NCBI GenBank assembly: GCA_017626015.1
Contig: JAGAJO010000001.1
Span: forward strand, 1-64,000
Direction of reading: 5' to 3'
DNA length: 64,000 bases
DNA from: Ruminococcus sp.
GTDB taxonomy: Bacteria; Bacillota; Clostridia; Oscillospirales; Ruminococcaceae
The notes under the pieces were generated by a model. The model had not been told where the DNA came from. It was given only the letters and a program-made list of their open reading frames with translations, and did not search any database. A program made the translations under genes and the position numbers. Positions 1 to 8,112 of the stretch are shown in pieces; the first letter of the stretch is position 1; every line of letters begins with the position of its first letter.

Positions 1-72
1 GAGTATGTTTTTGAGATGCTGCGTACAGGGTGCAAAGTTTCTCGGTTACTGCCTTGGAATGTGAAGATTTGA
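1..72 (+). CDS. C-terminal fragment of an unidentified protein
   Basis: Frame 1 is open from the left edge to a TGA at 70-72 and encodes 23 residues (EYVF...WNVKI). A strong intrinsic terminator starts seven bases later, which is what one expects at the end of a real gene. The fragment is too short to assign to a family. The gene body lies outside the window. Confidence 0.45.
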   Translation, partial: EYVFEMLRTGCKVSRLLPWNVKI

Positions 73-78
73 GTAAAT

Positions 79-111
79 GGAGCCCGGCTGTCTGAGCTGG
101 GTTCCTTTTTT
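79..111 (+). terminator. Rho-independent terminator
   Basis: An 11-bp stem (79-89 with 95-105, two G-U pairs) with a five-base loop is followed directly by six T residues. It closes the rightward gene that ends at 72. Confidence 0.8.
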
Positions 112-151
112 AGTTGGTGGGGCGGGTTGGACGGATACATTAAATAATAAA

Positions 152-187
152 ACACCGGCAGTAAAGCAAATGCTTTTCTGCCGGTGT
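152..187. repeat. 36-bp hairpin, copy 1 of a local pair
   Basis: ACACCGGCAG (152-161) pairs with CTGCCGGTGT (178-187), and the AAAGCA/TGCTTT inside also pairs, giving a stem of about 17 bp with a two-base loop. A near-identical hairpin lies at 401-436. No T tract follows on either strand, so terminator function is uncertain. Confidence 0.7.
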
Positions 188-400
188 CAATTTATAGGAA
201 AAGCCCATTGGGGAATTAAAGCGCAGGCTCAAGCGCGGCGCCAGAGCGCTTGCGGGGGTCGAGGGGGCAGCGCCCCTTCGTCGCTCCCGCAGGAGCGAAA
301 TCCCCTATACGCAGGAGCTCCGCACAGGGTGAATTGGGCAAATGCCCTGCGATAGAGGGCTGCCCCTTATATGCACTGTGTAGAGTTTTTTGACAATCTG
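188..400. other. GC-rich noncoding spacer between twin hairpins
   Basis: This stretch is richer in G and C than its surroundings and contains small palindromes, for example CGCTCC-CGCA-GGAGCG near 273-288 and GGGGGCAGCGCCCC near 260. I see no ribosome binding site or convincing gene. It looks like a decayed repeat or insertion. Confidence 0.4.
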
Positions 401-436
401 ACACCGGCAATAAAGCAAATGCTTTTCTGCCGGTGT
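401..436. repeat. 36-bp hairpin, copy 2, downstream of typA
   Basis: This is the second copy of the hairpin at 152-187 and differs by one base. It lies 13 bases beyond the typA stop codon and could act as the 3' end stem of the typA transcript, although a clear U tract is lacking. Confidence 0.65.
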
Positions 437-448
437 TTTCAGTTATTA

Positions 449-2266
449 TTACATTTTAGCCCTGTCCTTAGCTCTCTGAGTATTGCTGAGAACTCTCTTT
501 CTGATCCTTATGTTCTTGGGAGTGACCTCGAGAAGCTCGTCGTCTGCAAGAAATTCCAGAGCGTCCTCAAGGGACATATTCCTCGGCGGAATAAGTCTCA
601 GCGCATCGTCGGAGCCGCTGGCTCTGGTATTGGTAAGGTGCTTTTTCTTGCACACGTTTACCACAAGATCCTCCTGCTTGGGAGAAGCTCCTACGACCAT
701 GCCCTCGTACACGGGAGTACCTGCGGTTATAAACAGCTCTCCTCTTTCCTGGGCGTTGTAAAGTCCGTATGTTACAGCCTCGCCTGCCTCAAAGGCTACC
801 AGCGAGCCGGAAGCTCTTTTGGGGATATCTCCCTTGTAGGGCTGGTACTGATAGAATACCGAGTTCATGATACCCTCGCCCTTGGTATCGGTAAGAAATT
901 CGCTCTTGTATCCGAAAAGACCTCTTGCAGGGATAAGAAATTCAAGTCTCATTCTGCTGCCCACAGGCGTCATCTGCTGAAGCTCTCCCTTTCTGGCTCC
1001 TATCTTTTCCATAACCGAACCGACGCAGTTTTCGGGAACGTCTATAACAAGTCTTTCTATAGGCTCATTGAGCTTGCCCTCTATTTCCTTGAAAAGCACT
1101 CTCGGCGTGGAAACTCCCAGCTCGTAGCCCTCTCTCCTCATATTTTCTATCAGGATAGAAAGGTGCATTTCTCCTCTGCCGGCAACACGGAATGAATCTG
1201 TATTGTCCGTCTCGGAAACTCTGAGGGAAACGTCCTTGAGCAGCTCTCTGAAAAGCCTGTCCCTGATGTGTCTGGTGGTGACAAACTTGCCCTCTCTTCC
1301 TGCGAAGGGCGAGTTGTTGACAGAGAAGGTCATCTCCACCGTAGGCTCGGATATCTTTACAAAGGGGACCGGCTCAAAGCTGCCGAAATCGCATATGGTA
1401 TCTCCGATAGTAATATTCTCTATACCGCTTATGCACACAATATCCCCCGCCTTGGCGCTTTCACAGGGAACCCTGTTAAGGCCCTCTATCTGATACATGG
1501 TCACGATCTTGCCCCTGTATTCCTTTTTGGAGTTGTGATAATCGCCTATGGAAACGTCCTGATTAACTCTCATTACGCCTCTCTCGATACGTCCGATAGC
1601 TATTCTTCCCACATACTCGTTATAGTCGATAGCGGAAACCAGATACTGCATTGCGCCCTGATCGTCAGCCTCGGGGGCGGGAATATATCTCAGTATCTCG
1701 TCAAAAAGGGGTATCATATTTTCACCCTGCGCATTGGGCGAAAGAGAAGCCGTACCGTCTCTGCCGGAGCAGTAAAGTATCGGGCTGTCGAGCTGTTCAT
1801 CAGTGGCGTCAAGATCCATCAGCAGCTCAAGCACCTCGTCGCCGACCTCGTTGAGTCTTGCGTCGGGGCGGTCGATCTTATTGATAACAATGATGATCTT
1901 ATGACCAAGCTCCAGCGCTTTCTGTAGAACAAATCTCGTCTGGGGCATGGGACCCTCCGCAGCGTCAACAAGCAGCAGAACGCCGTTTACCATTTTCAGA
2001 ACACGCTCGACCTCGCCTCCGAAATCGGCATGACCCGGAGTATCTATAACGTTGATCTTGACGTCCTTATACTTTATCGACGTGTTTTTCGCAAGGATAG
2101 TTATTCCTCTTTCCTTTTCAATGTCGTTGGAATCCATAACTCTTTCATCCACGACCTGATTGTCCCTGAAAGTACCGCTCTGTCTGAGCATCTGATCCAC
2201 CAGCGTGGTTTTTCCGTGATCGACGTGAGCAATGATCGCAACGTTTCTCAAATCTTCTCTTACCAT
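449..2266 (-). CDS. typA: Translational GTPase TypA/BipA
   Basis: The 605-residue protein has the usual length for BipA/TypA, an EF-G-like ribosome-associated GTPase linked to 50S assembly and stress growth. Visible are the P-loop AHVDHGKTT near residues 14-22, the switch region with DTPGHADFGGEVERV, the G4 motif NKID and the C-terminal RGLFGYKSEFLTDTKGEG stretch typical of the family. The ATG at 2264-2266 is preceded by GGAGGAA. It stands alone, transcribed away from the CobW gene, with its own consensus promoter about 200 bases upstream. Recognition is very secure; any specific stress role here is inferred from the family. Confidence 0.97.
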   Translation of the reverse strand: MVREDLRNVAIIAHVDHGKTTLVDQMLRQSGTFRDNQVVDERVMDSNDIEKERGITILAKNTSIKYKDVKINVIDTPGHADFGGEVERVLKMVNGVLLLVDAAEGPMPQTRFVLQKALELGHKIIIVINKIDRPDARLNEVGDEVLELLMDLDATDEQLDSPILYCSGRDGTASLSPNAQGENMIPLFDEILRYIPAPEADDQGAMQYLVSAIDYNEYVGRIAIGRIERGVMRVNQDVSIGDYHNSKKEYRGKIVTMYQIEGLNRVPCESAKAGDIVCISGIENITIGDTICDFGSFEPVPFVKISEPTVEMTFSVNNSPFAGREGKFVTTRHIRDRLFRELLKDVSLRVSETDNTDSFRVAGRGEMHLSILIENMRREGYELGVSTPRVLFKEIEGKLNEPIERLVIDVPENCVGSVMEKIGARKGELQQMTPVGSRMRLEFLIPARGLFGYKSEFLTDTKGEGIMNSVFYQYQPYKGDIPKRASGSLVAFEAGEAVTYGLYNAQERGELFITAGTPVYEGMVVGASPKQEDLVVNVCKKKHLTNTRASGSDDALRLIPPRNMSLEDALEFLADDELLEVTPKNIRIRKRVLSNTQRAKDRAKM

Positions 2267-2421
2267 ACAAATTCCTCCAATATAAACGCAAGCAGTAATG
2301 AATTGACGTTGTGTTAATACATTTTGCGTATTTTTTTAACATCTGAAATACTTAATATATTTTACCTCATTTTTCAATTGAAAACCGTAATTTTTCACAA
2401 AATACCCATAACAGCAAAACG

Positions 2422-2445
2422 ACCTTGCGGAAATTCCCGCAAGGT
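2422..2445 (-). promoter_or_regulatory. Stable hairpin at the start of the typA leader
   Basis: ACCTTGCGG (2422-2430) pairs with CCGCAAGGT (2437-2445). On the minus strand it begins roughly 12 bases after the predicted start site and is followed by CGTTTTG. It may protect the 5' end or act as an attenuator; the T run is too weak for a firm terminator call. Confidence 0.5.
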
Positions 2446-2464
2446 ACACTTTCAGTAATATAAA

Positions 2465-2493
2465 ATTATACCACAATCCGAGCCGATTGTCAA
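2465..2493 (-). promoter_or_regulatory. typA promoter
   Basis: Read on the minus strand: TTGACA (2493-2488), 17-base spacer, TATAAT (2470-2465), with TGG immediately before the -10. The match to sigma-A consensus is perfect. The leader to typA is about 190 bases. Confidence 0.85.
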
Positions 2494-2580
2494 GGAAAAC
2501 ACAAAAAATTCACAGATAGCACGACCCGGCTCTATTCCAGGCGAACGGGTCTGCAAATGCAACTTTTCTGACTTTTATTA

Positions 2581-2609
2581 TTGACTTAATCGGAGCAATG
2601 AGATATAAT
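2581..2609 (+). promoter_or_regulatory. Promoter of the CobW-type gene
   Basis: TTGACT (2581-2586), 17-base spacer, TATAAT (2604-2609). No obvious Zur-type palindrome overlaps it. Confidence 0.8.
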
Positions 2610-2679
2610 ATATAAGGTAAGATTAAAAATATAAGAACTCTTTTAAACCGCATCTTATAACAGAAAGGAACGTATAATT

Positions 2680-3915
2680 ATGTCAATTCCGGTAAAGCCT
2701 GTTCCCGTCACCCTGCTTACGGGTTATCTCGGCTCAGGCAAAACAACTCTTATCAATCAGGTCCTCAAAAATCAGGAGGGCTATAAATGCGCAGTTATCG
2801 TCAACGACATCGGCGAAGTAAACATCGATGCCGAGCTTATTCAGAAAAACGGCGCCGTTACACAGAAGGACGACAACCTTGTACCGCTCTCCAACGGCTG
2901 CATATGCTGTACCCTCAAGGTCGATCTTATGAATCAGATCGCCGAGCTTATCGGCACGGGAAAATTTGACTATCTGCTTATCGAAGCAAGCGGCATATGC
3001 GAACCTCTTCCTATCGCCCAGACTATTTCCGTTCTGGAGGGCAGTGAGGAGGAAAACGTTCCGGCTATATGCCGCCTGGACAACATCGTTACGGTGGTGG
3101 ACGCACTGAGAATGGCGACGGAATTCGGCTGCGGAGATTCGCTGCTGGAGGATAATATCGATGAGGAGGATATTGAAAATCTTCTCATACAGCAGATAGA
3201 ATTCTGCACCACCGTCATACTCAACAAGGTGGATAAGGTCACTCCGGAGCAGCTGGGAAGAGTCAGGGCGATGATAAAAACCCTCCAGCCAAAGGCAAGG
3301 ATCATTGAGACTACCTACGGAAAGACCGCAGTTTCGGATATACTTGACACTCACAGCTACGATTTCGAGGAAGCCGCATCGTCGGCAGGCTGGATGCAGG
3401 TATACAATGAGGAAGCCTCAGAGGAGCATGAGCATCACCATGACCATGACGACGATCACGACGAACACGAGGATCATTCCCACTGTGACCACGAGCACGG
3501 ACACTGCTGTCATCACCATCATCACAACGACGAGGAGGGCGAGGCTGAGGAATACGGTATTTCCACCTTTGTTTATCACCGCCGCCGTCCCTTCAATCAG
3601 GATAAGCTCCAGGATTTTGCCGCAGACTGGCCGAAGGAAATTATCCGCACAAAGGGTATGCTGTGGTTTTCCGACAACCGGGACGAGGCTTACGTTTTCG
3701 AGCAGGCGGGCGTACAGATCACCGCTACCGAATCCGGAAAATGGTTCGCAGCCGCTCCGAAGGCTCAGCAAAAGGAGCTGCTTGAACAGTATCCGGACAT
3801 TGCCGCAGACTGGGACGATACCTACGGAGACAGAGAGATCAAGCTGGTATTTATCGGACAGAATATGGACAAGGACGGCATAATCAAAGCCCTTGACGAT
3901 TGTCTTGACGACTGA
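2680..3915 (+). CDS. CobW/COG0523-family GTP-dependent metallochaperone
   Basis: This 411-residue G3E-family GTPase has the P-loop GYLGSGKTT near residue 15, the hallmark metal site CICC near residue 74, NKVD for guanine specificity and a C-terminal CobW_C domain from about residue 290. Between the domains (about 248-285) lies a stretch crowded with His, Asp and Glu (HEHHHDHDDDHDEHEDHSH and onwards), a likely zinc or nickel reservoir. Family members deliver zinc, cobalt or nickel to client enzymes. The client cannot be told from context because the gene is monocistronic. The ATG has AGAAAGGAA upstream. Confidence 0.92.
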   Translation: MSIPVKPVPVTLLTGYLGSGKTTLINQVLKNQEGYKCAVIVNDIGEVNIDAELIQKNGAVTQKDDNLVPLSNGCICCTLKVDLMNQIAELIGTGKFDYLLIEASGICEPLPIAQTISVLEGSEEENVPAICRLDNIVTVVDALRMATEFGCGDSLLEDNIDEEDIENLLIQQIEFCTTVILNKVDKVTPEQLGRVRAMIKTLQPKARIIETTYGKTAVSDILDTHSYDFEEAASSAGWMQVYNEEASEEHEHHHDHDDDHDEHEDHSHCDHEHGHCCHHHHHNDEEGEAEEYGISTFVYHRRRPFNQDKLQDFAADWPKEIIRTKGMLWFSDNRDEAYVFEQAGVQITATESGKWFAAAPKAQQKELLEQYPDIAADWDDTYGDREIKLVFIGQNMDKDGIIKALDDCLDD

Positions 3916-3940
3916 CAGATCACTATACTAATCACTATAC

Positions 3941-3983
3941 GAAAAAACGGAGCAAGCGCTACAGCCTGCTCCGTATTTTTTAT
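3941..3983. terminator. Bidirectional terminator between CobW gene and xylA
   Basis: ACGGAGCA (3947-3954) pairs with TGCTCCGT (3967-3974). A run of T follows on the plus strand and a run of A precedes it, so it serves both converging genes. Confidence 0.85.
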
Positions 3984-3988
3984 TGTTT

Positions 3989-5314
3989 TTACAGATTGAA
4001 CATGATCTGATTTACAACGCTTTCAAGATATTCCTGTCTGCCGCTGGTAAGTGAATCCGTTACCTCGCCCTTTTCAAGAGCGTACTTTTCCAGATCCTCC
4101 ATAGTTGCCTTGCCGGCAATGATATCCGCACCGATACCTGTTGTCCATGAAGCGTATCTGTCTTCAACGAACTTGTCTATCCTGCCGTCCTCGATAAGCT
4201 TTGCAGCAGCCTTAAGTCCCAGCGCAAAGGTATCCATACCTGCAATATAGCTAAGGAAGATATCCTCCATTGTGTACGAGCCTCTTCTTGCCTTTGCGTC
4301 AAAGTTAAGACCTCCGTTAGTGAAGCCTCCTGCCTTGAGCACCTCGTACATACACATTGTTGCATCGTAAGCATTAGTGGGGAACTGGTCGGTATCCCAG
4401 CCGAGGAGTACGTCGCCCTGATTGGCGTCGATAGAACCGAACACGCCGTTGTCTCTTGCAACTCTCAGCTCGTGCTGGAAGGTATGCTGAGCAAGAGTAG
4501 CGTGGTTAGCCTCAATGTTCATTTTGAAATCCTTATCAAGACCGTATTTGCGCAGGAAGCCGAGAACGGTAGCCGTATCGAAATCGTACTGGTGCTTGGT
4601 AGGCTCCTTCGGCTTCGGCTCAATATAGAAATCTCCGGTAAAGCCGATAGAACGTGCATAGTCAACAGTCATCTTCATAAGTCTTGCCATGTTGTCCTGC
4701 TCAAGAGCCATGTTGGTGTTGAGAAGGGTCTCGTAGCCCTCTCTTCCGCCCCAGAAAACATAGCCCTTTCCGCCCAGTCTTACTGTGCTTTCAACAGCCT
4801 TTTTGATCTGAGCTGCCGTGTATGCGAAAACGTCGGCAGAGGGCGAAGTGCCTGCGCCATGCATATATCTGGGGTGATCGAAGCACTTTGCCGTACCCCA
4901 GAGGAGCTTCTTTGAAGGATCAGCCTTCATCTTCTCCTCTACATAGTCGATAACCTCGTCGAACTTGGCATTTGTCTCTGCAAGAGAGCCGTATTCAGGG
5001 GAGATATCTCTGTCGTGATAGCAGAAATAGTCGATAGAAAGCTTGTCCATGATCTCAAAAGCAACATCGACCTTCTTTTTGGCTCTTGCCTCGGGAGTAT
5101 CCTCTCCCCACGACTTATCCGTTGTGCCGCAGCCGAACATATCCGTTCCGTCGCCGCCCATTGTGTGCCACCAGGAAAGGGCAAACTTCAGCTGCTCTCT
5201 CATAGTCTTGCCCATTACGATCTCATCGGGGTTATAATACTTGAACGCAAGCGGATTTGTACTGCCTGTTCCCTCAAAAGGGATCTTCGGGATATCCTTA
5301 AAAAATTCTGCCAT
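3989..5314 (-). CDS. xylA: Xylose isomerase, class II
   Basis: Converts D-xylose to D-xylulose in the cytoplasm. I place the start at the ATG at 5312-5314 ([15 protein letters not shown]), which follows GGAGGT by eight bases, giving 441 residues, the usual class II length; the open frame extends upstream but through the promoter region. Catalytic His100 and Asp103 lie in FCYHDRD, and metal ligands are seen in YIEPKPKEP, the EANHATLA segment and the DANQGD segment. The closest relatives of this type are in Bacteroides, Clostridium and Ruminococcus. No xylulokinase or xylose transporter gene adjoins it. Confidence 0.96.
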   Translation of the reverse strand: MAEFFKDIPKIPFEGTGSTNPLAFKYYNPDEIVMGKTMREQLKFALSWWHTMGGDGTDMFGCGTTDKSWGEDTPEARAKKKVDVAFEIMDKLSIDYFCYHDRDISPEYGSLAETNAKFDEVIDYVEEKMKADPSKKLLWGTAKCFDHPRYMHGAGTSPSADVFAYTAAQIKKAVESTVRLGGKGYVFWGGREGYETLLNTNMALEQDNMARLMKMTVDYARSIGFTGDFYIEPKPKEPTKHQYDFDTATVLGFLRKYGLDKDFKMNIEANHATLAQHTFQHELRVARDNGVFGSIDANQGDVLLGWDTDQFPTNAYDATMCMYEVLKAGGFTNGGLNFDAKARRGSYTMEDIFLSYIAGMDTFALGLKAAAKLIEDGRIDKFVEDRYASWTTGIGADIIAGKATMEDLEKYALEKGEVTDSLTSGRQEYLESVVNQIMFNL

Positions 5315-5342
5315 TTTAAAAACCTCCATAATTACGTCATTT

Positions 5343-5395
5343 ATCGTAAAAACGATTACAATATAATAATACACCAAAGAGAGGGGATTTGTCAA
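5343..5395 (-). promoter_or_regulatory. xylA promoter with overlapping palindromic operator
   Basis: On the minus strand TTGACA (5395-5390) is followed after 18 bases by TATTAT (5371-5366). The perfect inverted repeat ATCGT-N4-ACGAT (5343-5356) covers about +2 to +15 of the transcript, the position of a repressor operator. It does not match the classical Bacillus XylR box. Confidence 0.65.
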
Positions 5396-5510
5396 CAGTT
5401 TTTTTATAGATTTTGCTCTATATTAAAATGTTTACATATCGCAAAATCGTACAAAAAAGCGAAACACGTTTCGGAGCTGCGTTCAGAATAAGCTTTACGC
5501 ACATGACTGA

Positions 5511-5560
5511 AAAAAGCGGTCGCTTTCCTCCTCATATCAACACAGGAGAACTGCGACCGC
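5511..5560 (-). terminator. Terminator of the tatD-GT2-sseB operon
   Basis: GCGACCGC and GCGGTCGC (5553-5560 with 5516-5523) form a stem around a long loop that itself can pair GGAG/CTCC. On the minus strand TTTTTT follows. Confidence 0.75.
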
Positions 5561-5588
5561 CATTTGTTTTCAATTTTATAAGCCCGTA

Positions 5589-6131
5589 TTATTCCTCGTT
5601 TGAAGATACGGTTATATTAGGCTCGCTTGCCGCCTCGCCCTGTGCAGCCTTTGCAGCAGCTTCTCTTTCCTGCTTTACTCTGATAAGGGTCTGCTTGATG
5701 GAAGCAAGCATTTCCTTGGTAAAAGGAAGATTCTGATTAAACGGATTTACAATAAAGCCGTTTACGTTGGGGGTATTCTCGGTAAGACCCGCTATGTCGG
5801 CAAATTTCATTGCAAAGTGCCTGAACGGCTGATCCGCCTTAAGCTTGCCGATCTCAACGGGATCGGTAAATACGGGGAAAAACGAACCTCTTTCCTTGTG
5901 GTTGATAAGTATGAACTTAGCCGACTGCTTATCCTGGAATTTAACGTGGTTATCCGCATCCGCAACCAGCTCCTGCTTCTTCTCCAGCACTGCGGGTACG
6001 AGGAAGGTGCATCTGAGAGCTGCGTTGATTACCTTGTTCTGCGTTTCGGGGCAGAAATTCTCTCTCATTTCCTTGATCGCCTCCACAAGAGCGGTATTGT
6101 CGATCTTCTTGGTGGTGTTCTGTTCAGCCAT
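5589..6131 (-). CDS. SseB N-terminal-domain protein
   Basis: The 180-residue protein resembles the SseB/enhanced serine sensitivity family: the segment FILINHKERGSFFPVFTDPVEIGKL followed by FADIAGL and GFIVNPFNQNLPFTKEML is characteristic. The molecular function of the family is unsettled. It is the last gene of a three-gene minus-strand operon, 14 bases after the glycosyltransferase, with its own GGAG site. No signal peptide or membrane segment is seen. The C-terminus is Ala/Glu rich and probably disordered. Confidence 0.8.
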   Translation of the reverse strand: MAEQNTTKKIDNTALVEAIKEMRENFCPETQNKVINAALRCTFLVPAVLEKKQELVADADNHVKFQDKQSAKFILINHKERGSFFPVFTDPVEIGKLKADQPFRHFAMKFADIAGLTENTPNVNGFIVNPFNQNLPFTKEMLASIKQTLIRVKQEREAAAKAAQGEAASEPNITVSSNEE

Positions 6132-6145
6132 GATTTTTTACTCCT

Positions 6146-7099
6146 TTATTGATTTTCTTCCAGATTTGTTTCGATTATATACTTAGGACGAGCCTTGGTC
6201 TCAAGATAGATCTTTCCGATATACTCGCCTATGATACCTATTGCCAGCAGCTGAAGTCCCCCTATAGCCCATACTGAGGTTATGGTGGAAGCCCAGCCTC
6301 TTACCGTATCTCCCGCCGCCCATGTGACAAGAAAATAGATCAGCATTATCAGCGAGATAAGGAATACCAGTATTCCCAGAAAGGTTATAAACCTGATCGG
6401 CTTTACCGACAGGGAGGTTATCCCCTCCACTGCGAAGGCTATCATCTTTTTAAGCGGATATTTAGACTCTCCCGCAACTCTTTCATTTCTCACATAGGTG
6501 ACTATATCGCTTTTGAAGCCCACCATAGGCACTATTCCTCTGAGGAAAAGATTTACCTCCTCAAATTCTCCCAGCGCCTCTACGGCACGCTTGCTCATAA
6601 GTCTGTAATCGGCGTGGTTATATGTGATCTCGACTCCCATTTTCTCCAGTATTTTATAGTACGCCTGAGCCGTATTTCTCTTGAAAGCGGTGTCCTTTTC
6701 CCTTGACGATCTGACTCCGTAAACTATGTCGCAGCCCTCCGCTCTCTTATCAAGGAATCCGTCTACTGCGTTTATATCGTCCTGAAGATCGGCATCCATT
6801 GAAACTATGATATCAGCATAGTCCTTTGCGGTCATAAGCCCTGCAAGCAAAGCGTTCTGATGTCCCTTGTTCCTTGAAAGCTTTACGCCTGTGAACATAT
6901 CGCTCAGCGAATGGAGCTGTCTTATTATCTGCCACGTCTTGTCCTTGGAGCCGTCGTCCACGAACATTACCTTGCTTTTTCCGTCGATCCTTCCCTGCGC
7001 CTTAAGGGCGTCCATTTTCTTCATAAGCTCCTTCGCCGTTATGGGAAGCATTTCCTCCTCGTTATAGCACGGGATCACGATATACATTATTTCTGCCAT
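6146..7099 (-). CDS. GtrB/DPM1-like family 2 glycosyltransferase
   Basis: The 317-residue protein begins with a GT-A fold (YIVIPCYNEEE, FVDDGSKDKTW, and the metal-binding DADLQDD near residue 100) and ends with two membrane segments (about 230-255 and 270-295). This is the layout of enzymes that load a sugar onto undecaprenyl or dolichyl phosphate at the cytoplasmic face, for later use in envelope glycan modification. The sugar and acceptor are not visible from sequence. The gene starts five bases after tatD, and its GGAGG lies in the end of tatD, so the two are translationally linked. A partner flippase is not adjacent; the YfhO-type protein at 44390 is a more distant candidate user of lipid-linked sugars. 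Confidence 0.88.
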   Translation of the reverse strand: MAEIMYIVIPCYNEEEMLPITAKELMKKMDALKAQGRIDGKSKVMFVDDGSKDKTWQIIRQLHSLSDMFTGVKLSRNKGHQNALLAGLMTAKDYADIIVSMDADLQDDINAVDGFLDKRAEGCDIVYGVRSSREKDTAFKRNTAQAYYKILEKMGVEITYNHADYRLMSKRAVEALGEFEEVNLFLRGIVPMVGFKSDIVTYVRNERVAGESKYPLKKMIAFAVEGITSLSVKPIRFITFLGILVFLISLIMLIYFLVTWAAGDTVRGWASTITSVWAIGGLQLLAIGIIGEYIGKIYLETKARPKYIIETNLEENQ

Positions 7100-7104
7100 T
7101 TTGT

Positions 7105-7905
7105 TCAGTCCTCCGTATTTCTTTTTATTCCAAAAAGCGTACAGGCATTTTCGCCGGTGATCTCTATTATCTCCTGCGCCGACGTTCCCTTTATTTCTGC
7201 CATTGCCTTTGCGGTCTCTTCTATCATAGAGCTGTCACAGCGCTGACCTCTGTAAGGCGGCGGAGCCATATACGGACAGTCCGTTTCCAGCAGCAGCCGC
7301 TGTATCGGAACGGCTGCGCAGGCTCTTTTGGCTTTTTTGGAGTTTTTGAACGCCAACGCTCCCGTAAATCCTATATACATTCCCAGCCGGACGATCTCCT
7401 CCGCAGTCTCCGCCGATCCGGAAAAGCAATGCACAACACCCTCCGGACGATATGCGCAAAGCAGCTTCATGCAATCCTCCGTCGCCTCCCGGCAATGAAC
7501 GATAACCGGCAGGGATCTTTTCAGCGCAAATCTCAGCTGAGTCTCAAAGACTCTTAACTGCTTTTCTCTGTCAAATCCCTCGTAGTGGTAATCCAGACCG
7601 ATCTCTCCCACGGCGACAAGCTTATGAACGGAGCTTGCCCTGACATAAAGCTCCTCCAATATGCGTTCATAATCCTCAGGCAGCTTGTCCATACATTCCG
7701 GATGAAAACCGACAGAGGTGTAAAAGCCCTCATACCTCTCAGACGTTTCAATGCCGAACAGAGAGGACGCCTCGTCTGTTGCGGCGTGTATCATCATACC
7801 GACAGGATGACCGGGCGAAACCAGCAGCCTGTCCAGCAGCTCATATCTGTCCTCGTCAAAGGCAGCGTCGTCGTAATGACAGTGGGAATCAAAGATCCGT
7901 CCTAT
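7105..7905 (-). CDS. TatD-family metal-dependent hydrolase, apparent AUA start
   Basis: TatD enzymes are cytoplasmic TIM-barrel DNases/hydrolases. The first ATG in frame (7795-7797) would delete the metal motif HxH. Reading further upstream gives FDSHCHYDDAAF, the proper TatD N-terminus, but the only initiation-like codon there is ATA at 7905-7903, eight bases after AGGAAAGGAAG; a stop codon lies further upstream and no ATG, GTG or TTG is in between. With this start the protein is 266 residues, normal for the family. Other catalytic motifs are present: GEIGLDYHY, VHCRE, VHCFSG and LETDCPY. It heads the operon with the glycosyltransferase and SseB genes. A sequencing error at the start codon is the main alternative. 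Confidence 0.88.
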   Translation of the reverse strand: MGRIFDSHCHYDDAAFDEDRYELLDRLLVSPGHPVGMMIHAATDEASSLFGIETSERYEGFYTSVGFHPECMDKLPEDYERILEELYVRASSVHKLVAVGEIGLDYHYEGFDREKQLRVFETQLRFALKRSLPVIVHCREATEDCMKLLCAYRPEGVVHCFSGSAETAEEIVRLGMYIGFTGALAFKNSKKAKRACAAVPIQRLLLETDCPYMAPPPYRGQRCDSSMIEETAKAMAEIKGTSAQEIIEITGENACTLFGIKRNTED

Positions 7906-7940
7906 TTCAAAGACTTCCTTTCCTGCAAATATACAATAAT

Positions 7941-7969
7941 ATTATATCATATAAAAACAAATTTGTAAA
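7941..7969 (-). promoter_or_regulatory. tatD operon promoter
   Basis: On the minus strand TTTACA (7969-7964), 17-base spacer, TATAAT (7946-7941). The start site would be near 7934, leaving a leader of about 28 bases that includes the ribosome binding site for the AUA start. Confidence 0.7.
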
Positions 7970-8028
7970 GCATTTTTGAACATTTCCAAGGATATTAAGA
8001 AATTTATCCGATAAAACGATTTCAGCTA

Positions 8029-8057
8029 TTGACAACTGCGGACATTGATTTTATAAT
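8029..8057 (+). promoter_or_regulatory. Promoter of the CE2-type esterase gene
   Basis: Perfect TTGACA (8029-8034), 17-base spacer, TATAAT (8052-8057). Confidence 0.85.
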
Positions 8058-8112
8058 GGAATAAACTGACGGCGCTGATCATAAATAATAAAAAATTTCG
8101 GAGGTATACGCT

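Noticed and set aside
371..1927. Long plus-strand open frames opposite typA
   Set aside because: They are antisense to a fully recognisable typA, have no ribosome site and no family resemblance.
3427..3771. Minus-strand hydrophobic ORF opposite the CobW His-rich region
   Set aside because: The Val/Met-rich reading is simply the complement of His/Asp codons.
5314..5395. N-terminal extension of xylose isomerase by 27 residues
   Set aside because: The extension runs through the promoter and operator region and lacks a ribosome site; GGAGGT precedes the internal ATG, which gives the normal N-terminus.
7105..7797. TatD starting at the first ATG (230 residues)
   Set aside because: This would remove the HxH metal ligands that are encoded just upstream in the same frame.
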